64,000 nt of DNA, taken from Streptomyces achromogenes (GTDB lineage: Bacteria; Actinomycetota; Actinomycetes; Streptomycetales; Streptomycetaceae). This document shows positions 19,505 to 27,354 of this stretch, one piece after another. Below the pieces are notes generated by a model. It ran no database searches and had not been told where the DNA came from. It was given only the letters and a program-made list of their open reading frames with translations. The DNA lies in NCBI RefSeq assembly GCF_030816715.1, contig NZ_JAUSYH010000001.1, positions 2,976,001 through 3,040,000 of the forward strand, given 5' to 3'. Positions within the stretch are counted from its first letter, which is position 1. The number at the start of each line of letters is the position of its first letter. Position numbers and translations under genes: made by a program.

Positions 19505-20959
19505 GTGACCCAGACAACCTCGACCCCCGCAACCGTCCCCGCCTCCGCATCCCGGGGCGCCGGCGCCCTGGCGCCGGACCACGCCCTCGGCCCGCTCGGG
19601 CTGTTCACGGTGCTGCTCGGCGCGGCGCTCCCCCTCATCGACTTCTTCATCGTCAACGTCGCCCTGCCCACCATGGGCCGGGACCTCGCCGCGAGCGAGT
19701 CCGTCCTCGAACTCGTCGTCGCCGGGTACGGACTCGCGTACGCGGTGCTGCTCGTGCTCGGCGGGCGGCTCGGCGACCTGTTCGGCCGGCGGCGGCTCTT
19801 CCTGGGCGGCATGGCCGCCTTCGGCCTGACCTCGCTGGCCTGCGGGCTCGCTCCCGACGCGTGGTCGCTGGTCGCGGCCCGGGTCGCGCAGGGCGCGTCG
19901 GCCGCCGCGATGGTGCCGCAGGTGCTCGCCACCATCCAGTCGGCCACCGCGGGCCCGCGCCGCGCCAGGGCGATGAGCCTGTACGGCGCGACCGCCGGGC
20001 TGTCCATGGTGGCCGGCCAGATCCTCGGCGGCGTGCTGGTCGCCGCGGACATCGCCGGCAGCGGCTGGCGGTCCGTGTTCCTGGTCAACGTGCCGTTCGT
20101 GATCGTCGGGCTGCTGCTGGCCGTCCGTACCGTCCCGGAGACCCGCTCGCAGCGCCCCGAGCCCGTGGACGGAGCCGGCACCGTTCTCCTCGCCGCCGCG
20201 CTCCTCACCCTGCTCGCCCCGCTCACCGAGGGCAGGGCGGCAGGCTGGCCGCTGTGGACCTGGCTGTCGCTGGCCGCGTTCCCCCTGGTCACCGGCGCGT
20301 TCTATGCCGTGGAACGGCGGGCCGACCGGCGGGGCCGCACACCGCTGGTGCCGCCGAGCCTGTTCGCCCTGACCACCCTGCGGCGCGGCCTGACGATCAT
20401 GGCGCCCCTAGCGGTCGGCTTCAGCGGATTCATGTTCGTGATCGCCGTGGCGTTGCAGAGCGGGGCGGGGCTGGGTCCGGTGCGGGCCGGTCTCGCGCTC
20501 GCACCGATGGCGCTGACGTTCTTCCTCGCCTCACTGGCCGGGCCGCGCCTGGTGGCACGGTTCGGGGCGCGGGTGGTGACCGCGGGCGCGGTGTTGCAGG
20601 GCGTGGGCGTCGTGCTGATCGTGCTCGCGGTGCGCGCCGACTGGCCGGACGTCGGTTTCGCCGAGCTGCTGCCGGGCGCGGCGGTCGCCGGTGCGGGGCA
20701 GGCGCTCCAGCTGCCCGTCGTGATGCGGATCGTGATGTCCGAGGTGCCGCCGGCCCGGGCGGGCGTCGGCAGCGGAGTGATGGTGACCACCCAACAGGCC
20801 TCGCTGGCCCTGGGTGTGGCCACCCTCGGCACCCTGTTCCTCTCCCTGGTCCCGGGGATGGGCATGCGGGACGCCCTGCTGACCACGCTGGCCGTGCAGT
20901 TGGCCGGGGTGGCCGTGACCGGGCTGCTGAGCCTGCGGCTGCCCCGCAAGGTGGGCTGA
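19505..20959 (+). CDS. MFS efflux transporter, DHA2 type
   Basis: 484 residues with about 14 predicted helices. The DHA2 marks are LIDFFIVNVALPTMGRDL in helix 1, the GGRLGDLFGRRRLFLGG loop and GATAGLSMVAGQILGGVL. It is a proton-driven exporter of an unknown compound. The start is GTG at 19505 (VTQTTSTPATVP). An open frame reaches back to 19358 but would run through the operator and into the divergent regulator. Probably repressed by the adjacent XRE/MmyB-like protein. Confidence 0.87.
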   Translation: MTQTTSTPATVPASASRGAGALAPDHALGPLGLFTVLLGAALPLIDFFIVNVALPTMGRDLAASESVLELVVAGYGLAYAVLLVLGGRLGDLFGRRRLFLGGMAAFGLTSLACGLAPDAWSLVAARVAQGASAAAMVPQVLATIQSATAGPRRARAMSLYGATAGLSMVAGQILGGVLVAADIAGSGWRSVFLVNVPFVIVGLLLAVRTVPETRSQRPEPVDGAGTVLLAAALLTLLAPLTEGRAAGWPLWTWLSLAAFPLVTGAFYAVERRADRRGRTPLVPPSLFALTTLRRGLTIMAPLAVGFSGFMFVIAVALQSGAGLGPVRAGLALAPMALTFFLASLAGPRLVARFGARVVTAGAVLQGVGVVLIVLAVRADWPDVGFAELLPGAAVAGAGQALQLPVVMRIVMSEVPPARAGVGSGVMVTTQQASLALGVATLGTLFLSLVPGMGMRDALLTTLAVQLAGVAVTGLLSLRLPRKVG

Positions 20960-21108
20960 GGCCGGCCGGGCGTGACCGCCGTGGAGAGGTCGGGGAACGG
21001 CTTGGTCAAGTCGTCACCCCGGAGTCCCTGTTGATGTCGGTCGTGCTGCACACTCCGAGTGGCCCTTGCAGGGGCGGCCGCGCTGTCCCTCGGACACTGG
21101 GAGACGTC

Positions 21109-21330
21109 ATGCCGGAGAGCAACACGAGCAAGGTGAGCCGCTTCGACCAGCACGGCCGGCGGCACGTCGTCCGGGTGCGGCGTGCGGGTGTGCAGCGCAC
21201 CATCAGCTGCGAGACGTGCGGCTGGCGCACAGGGGCGCAGTTCCTGCCCTGGCTGAAGGCGGAGGAGCATCTCGCCAAGGAGCACCAGGCGACCGTGGAT
21301 CCCTCGGGAGGCGGCGGCGAGCCGCGATGA
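21109..21330 (+). CDS. Small C-x2-C / H-x4-H protein of unknown function
   Basis: A 73-residue protein starting at ATG 21109, four bases after GGGAGA. The middle carries CETCGW, and about 20 residues on there is H-L-A-K-E-H. The two Cys and two His are spaced like a single C2H2-type zinc knuckle. Basic N-terminal half (RRHVVRVRRAGV). Families of short actinobacterial proteins with this pattern exist but have no assigned role. It stands alone between an MFS gene and an AraC-type regulator. Confidence 0.7.
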   Translation: MPESNTSKVSRFDQHGRRHVVRVRRAGVQRTISCETCGWRTGAQFLPWLKAEEHLAKEHQATVDPSGGGGEPR

Positions 21331-21638
21331 CTTCCGGGAGTTCCGGGGTCGTGTCGGTGGCGAAGGAAGAGATAAGGAAGAGATTTGGGGGACTTCCTGC
21401 TCCGCGTCGCCTCGATCAACCGGTCGCCGTCCTCCTCACCCGGACCGCGAGGACGGACCCGGTCCCGACGCCGCCGACGCGGGCCTTCTGGCGGTGCGCG
21501 GCGGCGAGTTGGCGTCGACCGGGGCCCTGAATCCGCTTCCTGAAAGCTGAAGTACCCTCCGCAGAAGCAGGAACGGTCAGACCGAGAGAGACGGGGACGG
21601 ACAGGGGCCCCGGAACACGGACGGAGAGCAGGGGCGCG
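21331..21638. other. Intergenic region before the AraC-type regulator
   Basis: 308 bases with no convincing gene. It should hold the promoter of the 21639 regulator. An A-rich, purine-rich patch (GAAGGAAGAGATAAGGAAGAGA, given here only as a description of composition) lies near 21360-21385. No inverted repeat longer than about six bases stands out. Confidence 0.5.
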
Positions 21639-22661
21639 ATGATCGGGACGGCGTTCCGCACCGCGGACGTGCCGGTGGCGGACAGGTTCGAGTACTGGCG
21701 TCAGTTGATGGACCGCACGATCGCGCCCAGCGACATGAGCAGTGACTACGCCGCCGACTTCCGGGCGGAGCAGCGGCTGCTCGAACTGGGGGCGGTGCGG
21801 GTGTGGCCCGTCCGGGTGCTGCCGACGCGTTACCGGCGCAACGCGCGGTTGGTGCGCCAGTCCGACCCCGAGGAGTACCACCTGTCGCTGGTGCTGGGCG
21901 GTGGGCTCGGCTTCGACCACGTGGGGCGGTCCGAGACGTACGGCCCGCAGGACCTGTGGCTGTCCGACAGCTCACGCCCGTACGTCGTCGAGCCCTACGG
22001 CATGCAGCCGTCGCCCGGCCGGGAGGTCCCGTTCGTCACCGGGGTGGGCGTGGAGGTCCCCAGGTCGCTGTTGCCGCTGCCGCCGGCCCGGGTCCGGGAG
22101 CTCCTGGGCAGGCGGCTGTCGGGACGGGAGGGACCGGGCGCTCTGCTGACGGGGTTCCTCACCGGCCTCGACCAGCAGGCCGCCTTCCTCCAGCCGGCTG
22201 ACGCGCCCCGCCTGGGCATGGTCCTGGTCGACCTGCTGGCGGCGTGGCTCGCCCATGAGCTGGAGGCGGAGGCCGCCCTGACGCCGGAGGCCCACCGCAG
22301 AATCACGATCACCCGGATCCGGGCGTTCATCCGCCAGCATCTGCACGACCCGGAGCTGCGGCCGCCCGTCGTCGCCGCCGCGCACCACATCTCCCTCAGC
22401 TATCTGCACCGGCTCTTCCAGGAGGAGGGGACGGGCGAGACGGTCGCGGCCTGGATCCGGGGCCAACGGCTGGCGGGCGCCCGCCGCGATCTGGCGAACC
22501 CCGCGCTGCTCACCACGCCGGTCCACGTCATCGCCGCCCGCTGGGGCATCCTCCGCGCCTCCGACTTCACCCGGGCCTTCCGCGCCACGTACGGGATGTC
22601 GCCCACGGAGTACCGGTTCCTGGCGCTGACGGCTCCTCCGGGGGACGAGGAAGTCGAGTAG
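21639..22661 (+). CDS. AraC-family transcriptional regulator with cupin-like N-domain
   Basis: 340 residues. The N-terminal ~180 residues fit the AraC_binding_2 sensor domain (ADRFEYWRQLMDRTIAP, then beta-rich sequence including YHLSLVLGGGL). The C-terminal ~100 residues contain the double HTH (AAAHHISLSYLHRLFQEEGTG, GILRASDFTRAFRATYGMSPTEYR). The start is ATG at 21639. Target and ligand are unknown. No obviously partnered enzyme gene adjoins; the TetR/reductase operon downstream is on the other strand. Confidence 0.88.
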   Translation: MIGTAFRTADVPVADRFEYWRQLMDRTIAPSDMSSDYAADFRAEQRLLELGAVRVWPVRVLPTRYRRNARLVRQSDPEEYHLSLVLGGGLGFDHVGRSETYGPQDLWLSDSSRPYVVEPYGMQPSPGREVPFVTGVGVEVPRSLLPLPPARVRELLGRRLSGREGPGALLTGFLTGLDQQAAFLQPADAPRLGMVLVDLLAAWLAHELEAEAALTPEAHRRITITRIRAFIRQHLHDPELRPPVVAAAHHISLSYLHRLFQEEGTGETVAAWIRGQRLAGARRDLANPALLTTPVHVIAARWGILRASDFTRAFRATYGMSPTEYRFLALTAPPGDEEVE

Positions 22662-22746
22662 TCGTCTCCGTCCGGCCGCGCCGGTGACAGCCCGTTCGGG
22701 CCGCGAGCGTCAGGAACGTCCGGGCCACGCCCCTCAGAACCGTCGA

Positions 22747-22780
22747 GGTCCTCAGGCCCTCAGGTCCTCAGGTCCTCAGG
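22747..22780. repeat. 8-bp tandem repeat at the TetR gene 3' end
   Basis: Four direct copies of GGTCCTCA (the second reads GGCCCTCA) followed by GG, ending on the stop codon of the minus-strand TetR gene. Probably polymorphic through replication slippage. Unit gain would extend the repeat outside the coding frame. Confidence 0.8.
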
Positions 22781-23372
22781 AGGGGGCGCGCAGTCCCCGT
22801 AGCAGCAGGTCGACCACGGCCGTGAAGTCGTCCTCGACGCCCTGCCGTTGCCACACCCGGTGGTAGCCGGGGTCGTGGAAGCGGCCGGTGGCGTGGAAGA
22901 CGGCGCGGGCGGTGGCCCGCGGGTCGGGGGCGGTGAACGCGCCGGACGCGACTCCCGCCTCGATGATCCGGGTCAGCTGGCCGGTCAGGTCGGCGAGGTG
23001 TTCGTCGACCACGTCACCGGTCTCCCCGGTCAGCACCATGTACGTGGCGAACAGTTCGGGGTCGTCGTCCGCCTTGCGGCGCTTGGCCTCGAACAGCGCC
23101 GCGAGCCAGTCGCGCAGCCGGGTCTGCGGAGCTCGTGTCGCGTCGGCGGCGATGGCGGACAGGGTCTGCGACGTACGGTCCAGCCACCGCTTCGTGACCG
23201 CCGCCCGCAGCGCCGCCTTCGTGCGGAAGTGCCGGTAGACACTGCCGTGGCTGACTCCGAGCGCGCGGGCCACGTCGACCACGGTCGCCTTGGCCGGGCC
23301 GTGCCGGCGCAGCACCTCCTCGGTCGCCTCGAGGATGCGCTCGGCGGTCAGGGTCTCGGTGCTCGGTGGCAT
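22776..23372 (-). CDS. TetR-family transcriptional repressor
   Basis: 198 residues. The N-terminal HTH (ATVVDVARALGVSHGSVYRHFRTKAAL, about residues 29-55) is classical TetR. The C-terminal domain is the ligand-binding helical bundle seen in AcrR/YvdT-like members. ATG at 23372. It lies 25 bases downstream of the aldo/keto reductase on the same strand, so both genes are probably one transcript. It is the best candidate for binding the 15-bp dyad at 24425-24460 and so controlling its own operon and perhaps the divergent gene. Confidence 0.9.
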   Translation of the reverse strand: MPPSTETLTAERILEATEEVLRRHGPAKATVVDVARALGVSHGSVYRHFRTKAALRAAVTKRWLDRTSQTLSAIAADATRAPQTRLRDWLAALFEAKRRKADDDPELFATYMVLTGETGDVVDEHLADLTGQLTRIIEAGVASGAFTAPDPRATARAVFHATGRFHDPGYHRVWQRQGVEDDFTAVVDLLLRGLRAPS

Positions 23373-23397
23373 GCTCAGACCGTACCCGCAGGGCGGG

Positions 23398-24414
23398 TCA
23401 GCGCTCGCTGTCGAGGTGGGCCATCGCGGCGGCCGCGTAGCGCTCGCCTGCGGCCGCGTCGGCCGGGACGGCCTCCTCGATCGCGGTGAGGTCGGCGGCG
23501 TCCAGGACGACGTCCAGCGCGCCCAGCGACTCCGCGAGCCGCTCCCTGGACCGGGCGCCGATCAGCGGCACGATGTCCTCGCCCTGGGCCAGCACCCAGG
23601 CGATCGCGATCTGGGCGACGGAGACGCCCTTCTGCCCGGCGATCTTCCGCAGGGCCTCCACCAGGTTCAGGTTGTGCTGGAGGTTGTCGCCCTGGAAACG
23701 GGGCGAGTGGGCCCGGAAGTCGTCGGCTGCGAGCTTGCGGTCGGCGGTGAAGTGCCCGGAGATCAGTCCGCGCGACAGCACGCCGTACGCGGTGATCGAG
23801 ATTCCCAGTTCACGGGTGGCCGGCAGGATCGACTTCTCGATGCCGCGGGAGATCAGCCCGTACTCGATCTGGAGGTCGGCGATCGGGGCGGTGGCGGCGG
23901 CCCTGCGGATGGTCTCGGCGCCGACCTCGCTGAGGCCGATGTGCCGGACGTACCCCTTCTCGACGAGTTCGGCGATCGCGCCGACCGTCTCCTCGATCGG
24001 CACGTCGGGGTCGAGCCGGGCGAGGCGGTAGACGTCGATGTGGTCGACGCCCAGGCGCTGGAGGGAGTAGGCGGCGAAGTTCTTCACGGCGGCGGGCCGG
24101 CCGTCGTAGCCGGACCAGGCGCCGTCCGGCCCGCGCAGGGCGCCGAACTTCACACTGGTCAGGGCCTGTTGGCGACGGGCGGCGGGCGCGGTGCGCAGCG
24201 CTTCGCCGATCAGCAGCTCGTTGTGGCCCATGCCGTAGAAGTCGCCGGTGTCCAGCAGCGTCACGCCGGCCTCGAGGGCGGCGTGGATGGTCGCGATCCC
24301 CTCGGCCCGGTCCCCGCCGCCGTACAGCGCGGACATGCCCATGCAGCCGAGGCCGAGGGCGGAGACCTGGGGACCGGTGAGGCCGAGGGAGCGGGTTCGC
24401 ATCGTCATGCGCAT
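23398..24414 (-). CDS. Aldo/keto reductase
   Basis: An NADPH-dependent TIM-barrel oxidoreductase of 338 residues. LLDTGDFYGMGHNE supplies the Asp and Tyr of the tetrad, and VKFG the Lys. The usual catalytic His position reads YRLARLDPDV, so His is replaced, as in a common actinobacterial subfamily. The cofactor-binding end has LIGARSRERLAESLGAL. Starts at 24414, 24408 and 24402 compete; AAGG lies just before the first. First gene of an operon with the TetR repressor, preceded by a strong operator-like dyad. Likely induced by a toxic carbonyl or related ligand; substrate unknown. Confidence 0.87.
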   Translation of the reverse strand: MRMTMRTRSLGLTGPQVSALGLGCMGMSALYGGGDRAEGIATIHAALEAGVTLLDTGDFYGMGHNELLIGEALRTAPAARRQQALTSVKFGALRGPDGAWSGYDGRPAAVKNFAAYSLQRLGVDHIDVYRLARLDPDVPIEETVGAIAELVEKGYVRHIGLSEVGAETIRRAAATAPIADLQIEYGLISRGIEKSILPATRELGISITAYGVLSRGLISGHFTADRKLAADDFRAHSPRFQGDNLQHNLNLVEALRKIAGQKGVSVAQIAIAWVLAQGEDIVPLIGARSRERLAESLGALDVVLDAADLTAIEEAVPADAAAGERYAAAAMAHLDSER

Positions 24415-24424
24415 CAGCCTTACA

Positions 24425-24460
24425 TGACGGATGACAGATTTCAATATCTGTCATCCGTCA
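24425..24460. promoter_or_regulatory. Perfect 15-bp inverted repeat, likely TetR operator
   Basis: Arms TGACGGATGACAGAT and ATCTGTCATCCGTCA with a 6-base centre TTCAAT. It lies 10 bases upstream of the first reductase start and 150 bases before the divergent EEP gene. Arm length, symmetry and the AT-containing centre in a GC-rich genome are typical of a TetR-family site. Confidence 0.78.
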
Positions 24461-24610
24461 CTTGTCACGGAGTCGCCGGCTCGGCCCCCACCGCGGTCCG
24501 TCCGGTCGACGGGGCGCGAGACGCGAGGACAATGGGATATGTCGGTGCGCAGTCACCTCGGCGGCGCCTGCCGCCGACGAGCGGCCCTTCGCGCCGCCAT
24601 GGAGGCTGCC

Positions 24611-25723
24611 ATGAGCATCCGCATCGCCACGTTCAACATGGAGAACCTCTTCCGCCGGCCCACCGCGTTCCGCATCGAGGACCCGGCGAAGCGCAAGGAG
24701 ATCCTGGACGACTTCGCCACGCTGGTCTCCCTCCTCGACCTGCCGGTGTACACGGACGACGACAAGAAGAAGATCGCCGGGCTCGTCGAGAAGCACCGGG
24801 CGTACGCGATCGACCCGAAGGACCCGCCGCCGATCTACGTGAACCAGTCACGGCCGGGCAAGGACTCCGGGCTGTTCAAGCCGCCGGGGCCGGGTAAGCA
24901 CCCCCGCATCGAGGTCACCGCCAAGGGCCGTTTCGCGTGGGCCGGTTGGGCCGAACTGGGGCAGGACGACCTCGACCTGGACACCGTGCGCAACACCGGC
25001 CGGGTGGTTTCGGAGGTCGACGCCGACATCCTGCTCACCGTGGAGGTCGAGGACCGGCTCACCCTGGAGCGCTTCAACACGCAGGTGCTCGCCGGAGCGC
25101 TCGACCGGCGGCCGTACCCCTACGTCATGCTGATCGACGGCAACGACAGCCGGGGCATCGACATCGGGATCTTCAGCCGGCATCCCATCACGTCCGTCCG
25201 GTCCCATCTCTCCGAGACCAACCCGGACCGTCCCAACCAGCGCCTCTTCAGCCGCGACTGCCCCGAGTTCGAGATCCAGCTCAACGGCACGCCCCTGGTG
25301 ATCCTCGGCAACCACCTGAAGAGCAAGTCCCAGGACGACCCGGAACTGCGGCTGGCCCAGGGGAAGCGGGTCGCGGAGATCTACCGGGCCGCGCTGGAGC
25401 GCACCCCGCACGTCATCGTCGCCGGGGACCTCAACGACCACCCGACGAGCGACACGGCCGCGGTACTGGAGGGGACCGGGCTGCGGGACGTGATGAGTCA
25501 CCGCTCCTACCACGGACTGCCCGGCACGTTCGGTGAGTGCAAGAGCGAGCGGGACAAGATCGACTACCTGCTGCTGTCGCCCGAGGTGTGGCAGGAGGTC
25601 CAGCAGGTCGGCCTGGAGACCCGTGGCATCTTCGCGGACGGCATCAAGTCCTTCGACACCGTCACCTCGAAGGTCGACGCGGCCTCCGACCACGCCGCCC
25701 TCTACACGGACGTCGACCTGTAG
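24611..25723 (+). CDS. Endonuclease/exonuclease/phosphatase (EEP) family hydrolase
   Basis: 370 residues with the EEP fold: IATFNMENLF at residues 4-13 (metal Asn and Glu region), VDADILLTVEVED (metal Glu), GNHLKSKS, VAGDLNDHP (Asp/Asn pair) and the terminal SDHAAL His. It is an Mg-dependent phosphoesterase; whether nuclease or lipid/nucleotide phosphatase is unclear. No signal peptide. The start is ATG at 24611, five bases after GGAGG. An open frame to 24431 would read through the divergent operator. The 3' end overlaps the convergent DUF397 gene by 22 bases. Confidence 0.88.
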   Translation: MSIRIATFNMENLFRRPTAFRIEDPAKRKEILDDFATLVSLLDLPVYTDDDKKKIAGLVEKHRAYAIDPKDPPPIYVNQSRPGKDSGLFKPPGPGKHPRIEVTAKGRFAWAGWAELGQDDLDLDTVRNTGRVVSEVDADILLTVEVEDRLTLERFNTQVLAGALDRRPYPYVMLIDGNDSRGIDIGIFSRHPITSVRSHLSETNPDRPNQRLFSRDCPEFEIQLNGTPLVILGNHLKSKSQDDPELRLAQGKRVAEIYRAALERTPHVIVAGDLNDHPTSDTAAVLEGTGLRDVMSHRSYHGLPGTFGECKSERDKIDYLLLSPEVWQEVQQVGLETRGIFADGIKSFDTVTSKVDAASDHAALYTDVDL

Positions 25724-25905
25724 GCGCGCACGAAGCAGCTCCAGGCGTCCGCGCCGAAGAGGAGCACACCCCGGTCCGGATCCTTGCTGTCCCGAACCGG
25801 GACGAGGGTGGGGACGCCTGCGGCGACCTCGACACAGTTGCCGCCGTCCGAGTTGCTGTAGCTGCTCTTGCGCCACGTCACACCGGTCAGGTCGATGGCT
25901 CGCAC
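25702..25905 (-). CDS. DUF397 protein
   Basis: A 67-residue actinobacterial DUF397 domain: WRKSSYSNSDGGNCVEVA, VPVRDSKDPDRG, then FGADAWSCFV. Proteins of this family (BldB-associated) are usually encoded next to an XRE/DUF5753 regulator and bind it, perhaps as an antitoxin-like or co-regulator partner. Here its start overlaps the XRE gene end by 19 bases on the same strand, so the two are translationally coupled. The end overlaps the convergent EEP gene. Confidence 0.92.
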   Translation of the reverse strand: MRAIDLTGVTWRKSSYSNSDGGNCVEVAAGVPTLVPVRDSKDPDRGVLLFGADAWSCFVRAYRSTSV

Positions 25906-26729
25906 GGCACTTCCTCCAGCACTCGCAAGATGAACATCCGTGACTCGGCAGGGCTGAGCGCCAGGTCACGCACCGCATCATATGTGCGGTGCAAACGCTC
26001 CACCTTGCCTGCTTCCTCTACCAGTTCACCGCGCACGTCGTTTTCTGTATAGGCCACGGTACGGCCATCCAGAAGCCTCAGGAACATGGAGTCAGTGCTG
26101 TCCAAGCCGTGCAGCCCGGCGCCGAACGGCAACACGTGCAGGGCGACGTTCGGGCGCTCCGCAGCCTCCAGCAGATGTTCCAACTGTCCACGCCATTCCC
26201 TGCGGTTACGCAGCGCGTTGCGCAGCACCATCTCGGAGAGGATCACGCGGAACGGTGGCGCTTCGGCCTCGTCCAGCAACTTCCGTCGTCCCACGCGAGC
26301 GTCGACCTGCTGCTCCAATTCGTCCCCCTGAAGACCACCCGCCGCGAGTGCCTCACGCGCGTACCCGGGCGTCTGAAGCAATCCTGGTGGCCTACTCACC
26401 GAGTACTGCCACAGGCTCACCGCCTCCGCCTCCAGGGCCATGTACCGCCGGTACTGCTCCTTGAACTGCGAAGGGTCCGCGACCGCCAGCTCCCACAGCG
26501 TCAGCAGCATCGGCGCCGTCCCGTAGTGCTGGTCCAGCGCCTCGACGACCTCCGGGCTGCCGAGGCTCTGCCCGCCCTCCATCTTCCCGAAGGTCGACGC
26601 GGTCCAGCCCAGCACCTCCTCCAACTGCCGCAGGCTGTCCCCCCTGCCCGCGCGCAGCAGGCGCAGCTCCTCCGCGAACCGTCGCCGGGGCTCCTGGCTG
26701 CGCCCCGTGACCACTCTCCTCGCCGGCAT
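25887..26729 (-). CDS. XRE-family regulator with DUF5753 domain
   Basis: 280 residues. An N-terminal Cro/C1 HTH (LRLLRAGRGDSLRQLEEVLGW, STFGKMEGG, about residues 20-60) is followed by the DUF5753 domain (about 90-270: YSVSRPPGLLQTPGYAREAL, VGRRKLL, ILSEMVLRNAL, LHVLPFGAG). These are WhiJ-type Streptomyces regulators whose genes pair with DUF397. The start is ATG at 26729, five bases after AAGGAG. It diverges from the small gene at 26905, with a palindrome between, so it may regulate both. Confidence 0.92.
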   Translation of the reverse strand: MPARRVVTGRSQEPRRRFAEELRLLRAGRGDSLRQLEEVLGWTASTFGKMEGGQSLGSPEVVEALDQHYGTAPMLLTLWELAVADPSQFKEQYRRYMALEAEAVSLWQYSVSRPPGLLQTPGYAREALAAGGLQGDELEQQVDARVGRRKLLDEAEAPPFRVILSEMVLRNALRNRREWRGQLEHLLEAAERPNVALHVLPFGAGLHGLDSTDSMFLRLLDGRTVAYTENDVRGELVEEAGKVERLHRTYDAVRDLALSPAESRMFILRVLEEVPCEPST

Positions 26730-26860
26730 CCCCGCTCCTTCCGCATTTGTGGAATTTGCGCGGCTGAACGCCCACGAAGGCCTCGTCGACGGCATGTCGG
26801 CCCCGCCCGGGGGTCATCCTGACGACGACCCCCACCACCCAGAGTATCCCAACCCTCACA

Positions 26861-26872
26861 TTCCGTACGGAA
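26861..26872. promoter_or_regulatory. 12-bp palindrome in the XRE / small-gene divergent promoter
   Basis: TTCCGTACGGAA is a perfect palindrome 33 bases before the 26905 start. It is flanked unequally by GTATCCCAAC (26844-26853) and GTTGGGTATC (26873-26882), which form a near-inverted pair. A plausible site for the adjacent XRE regulator. Confidence 0.5.
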
Positions 26873-26904
26873 GTTGGGTATCCTGGCCATAAGGAGCGGA
26901 CGAC

Positions 26905-27285
26905 ATGCAGCACGAACCCGGCACCCTCCTCTACGACCCGGCAACGGACAGGTTCGGCGAGTACCAGGACCGTTCCGGCCCCTACGCGATGCTGCGGCCG
27001 GTCGGCGGCGGCCGGGAGTGGCAGGCCGATCCGACGGCGCTGCGGCCGGCGACCGAGCGTGAGCGGCTGCGCGCGGGCGTGCGCGCGGCGAACGAACGGG
27101 CGCGCACGGACGGCCCGTTCATGCTGGGCCTGCGCCGCCCGCCCGAGCCGGTGCCGGACTGCCCGGAGTGCGTCGAGCTCGCGACGCGCCGCGCCGAGGC
27201 CCGCGCCGCGTACGACTACAGCGCGGAGACCGACGCCGACGTCCTGCTCCGCGGCCACCAGCGTGAGCGGAACTGCCCGGCATGA
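26905..27285 (+). CDS. Small protein divergent from the XRE/DUF397 pair
   Basis: 126 residues, starting at ATG 26905, eight bases after AAGGAG. Residues 1-50 have a GTLLYDPATDRFGEYQD opening. The middle is Arg/Ala-rich, and a CPECVEL motif lies near residue 92 with a last Cys at the C-terminus. Proteins of this kind commonly sit beside XRE/DUF397 pairs in Streptomyces, but I know of no function. No membrane segment or signal peptide. Confidence 0.75.
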   Translation: MQHEPGTLLYDPATDRFGEYQDRSGPYAMLRPVGGGREWQADPTALRPATERERLRAGVRAANERARTDGPFMLGLRRPPEPVPDCPECVELATRRAEARAAYDYSAETDADVLLRGHQRERNCPA

Positions 27286-27290
27286 CACAG

Positions 27291-27335
27291 CACGAGGCCG
27301 GGCCCGGCGGGAGTCCCGTCGGGGCCGGCCTCGTG
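27291..27335. terminator. Strong bidirectional hairpin between convergent genes
   Basis: A 22-bp stem with two mismatches and almost no loop, running from CACGAGGCCGG to CCGGCCTCGTG. It is placed five bases after the small-gene stop and 20 bases after the glyS stop. No T-run, which is usual for Streptomyces terminators. Confidence 0.8.
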
Positions 27336-27354
27336 GCGCTGAACGCCGGGGCGG

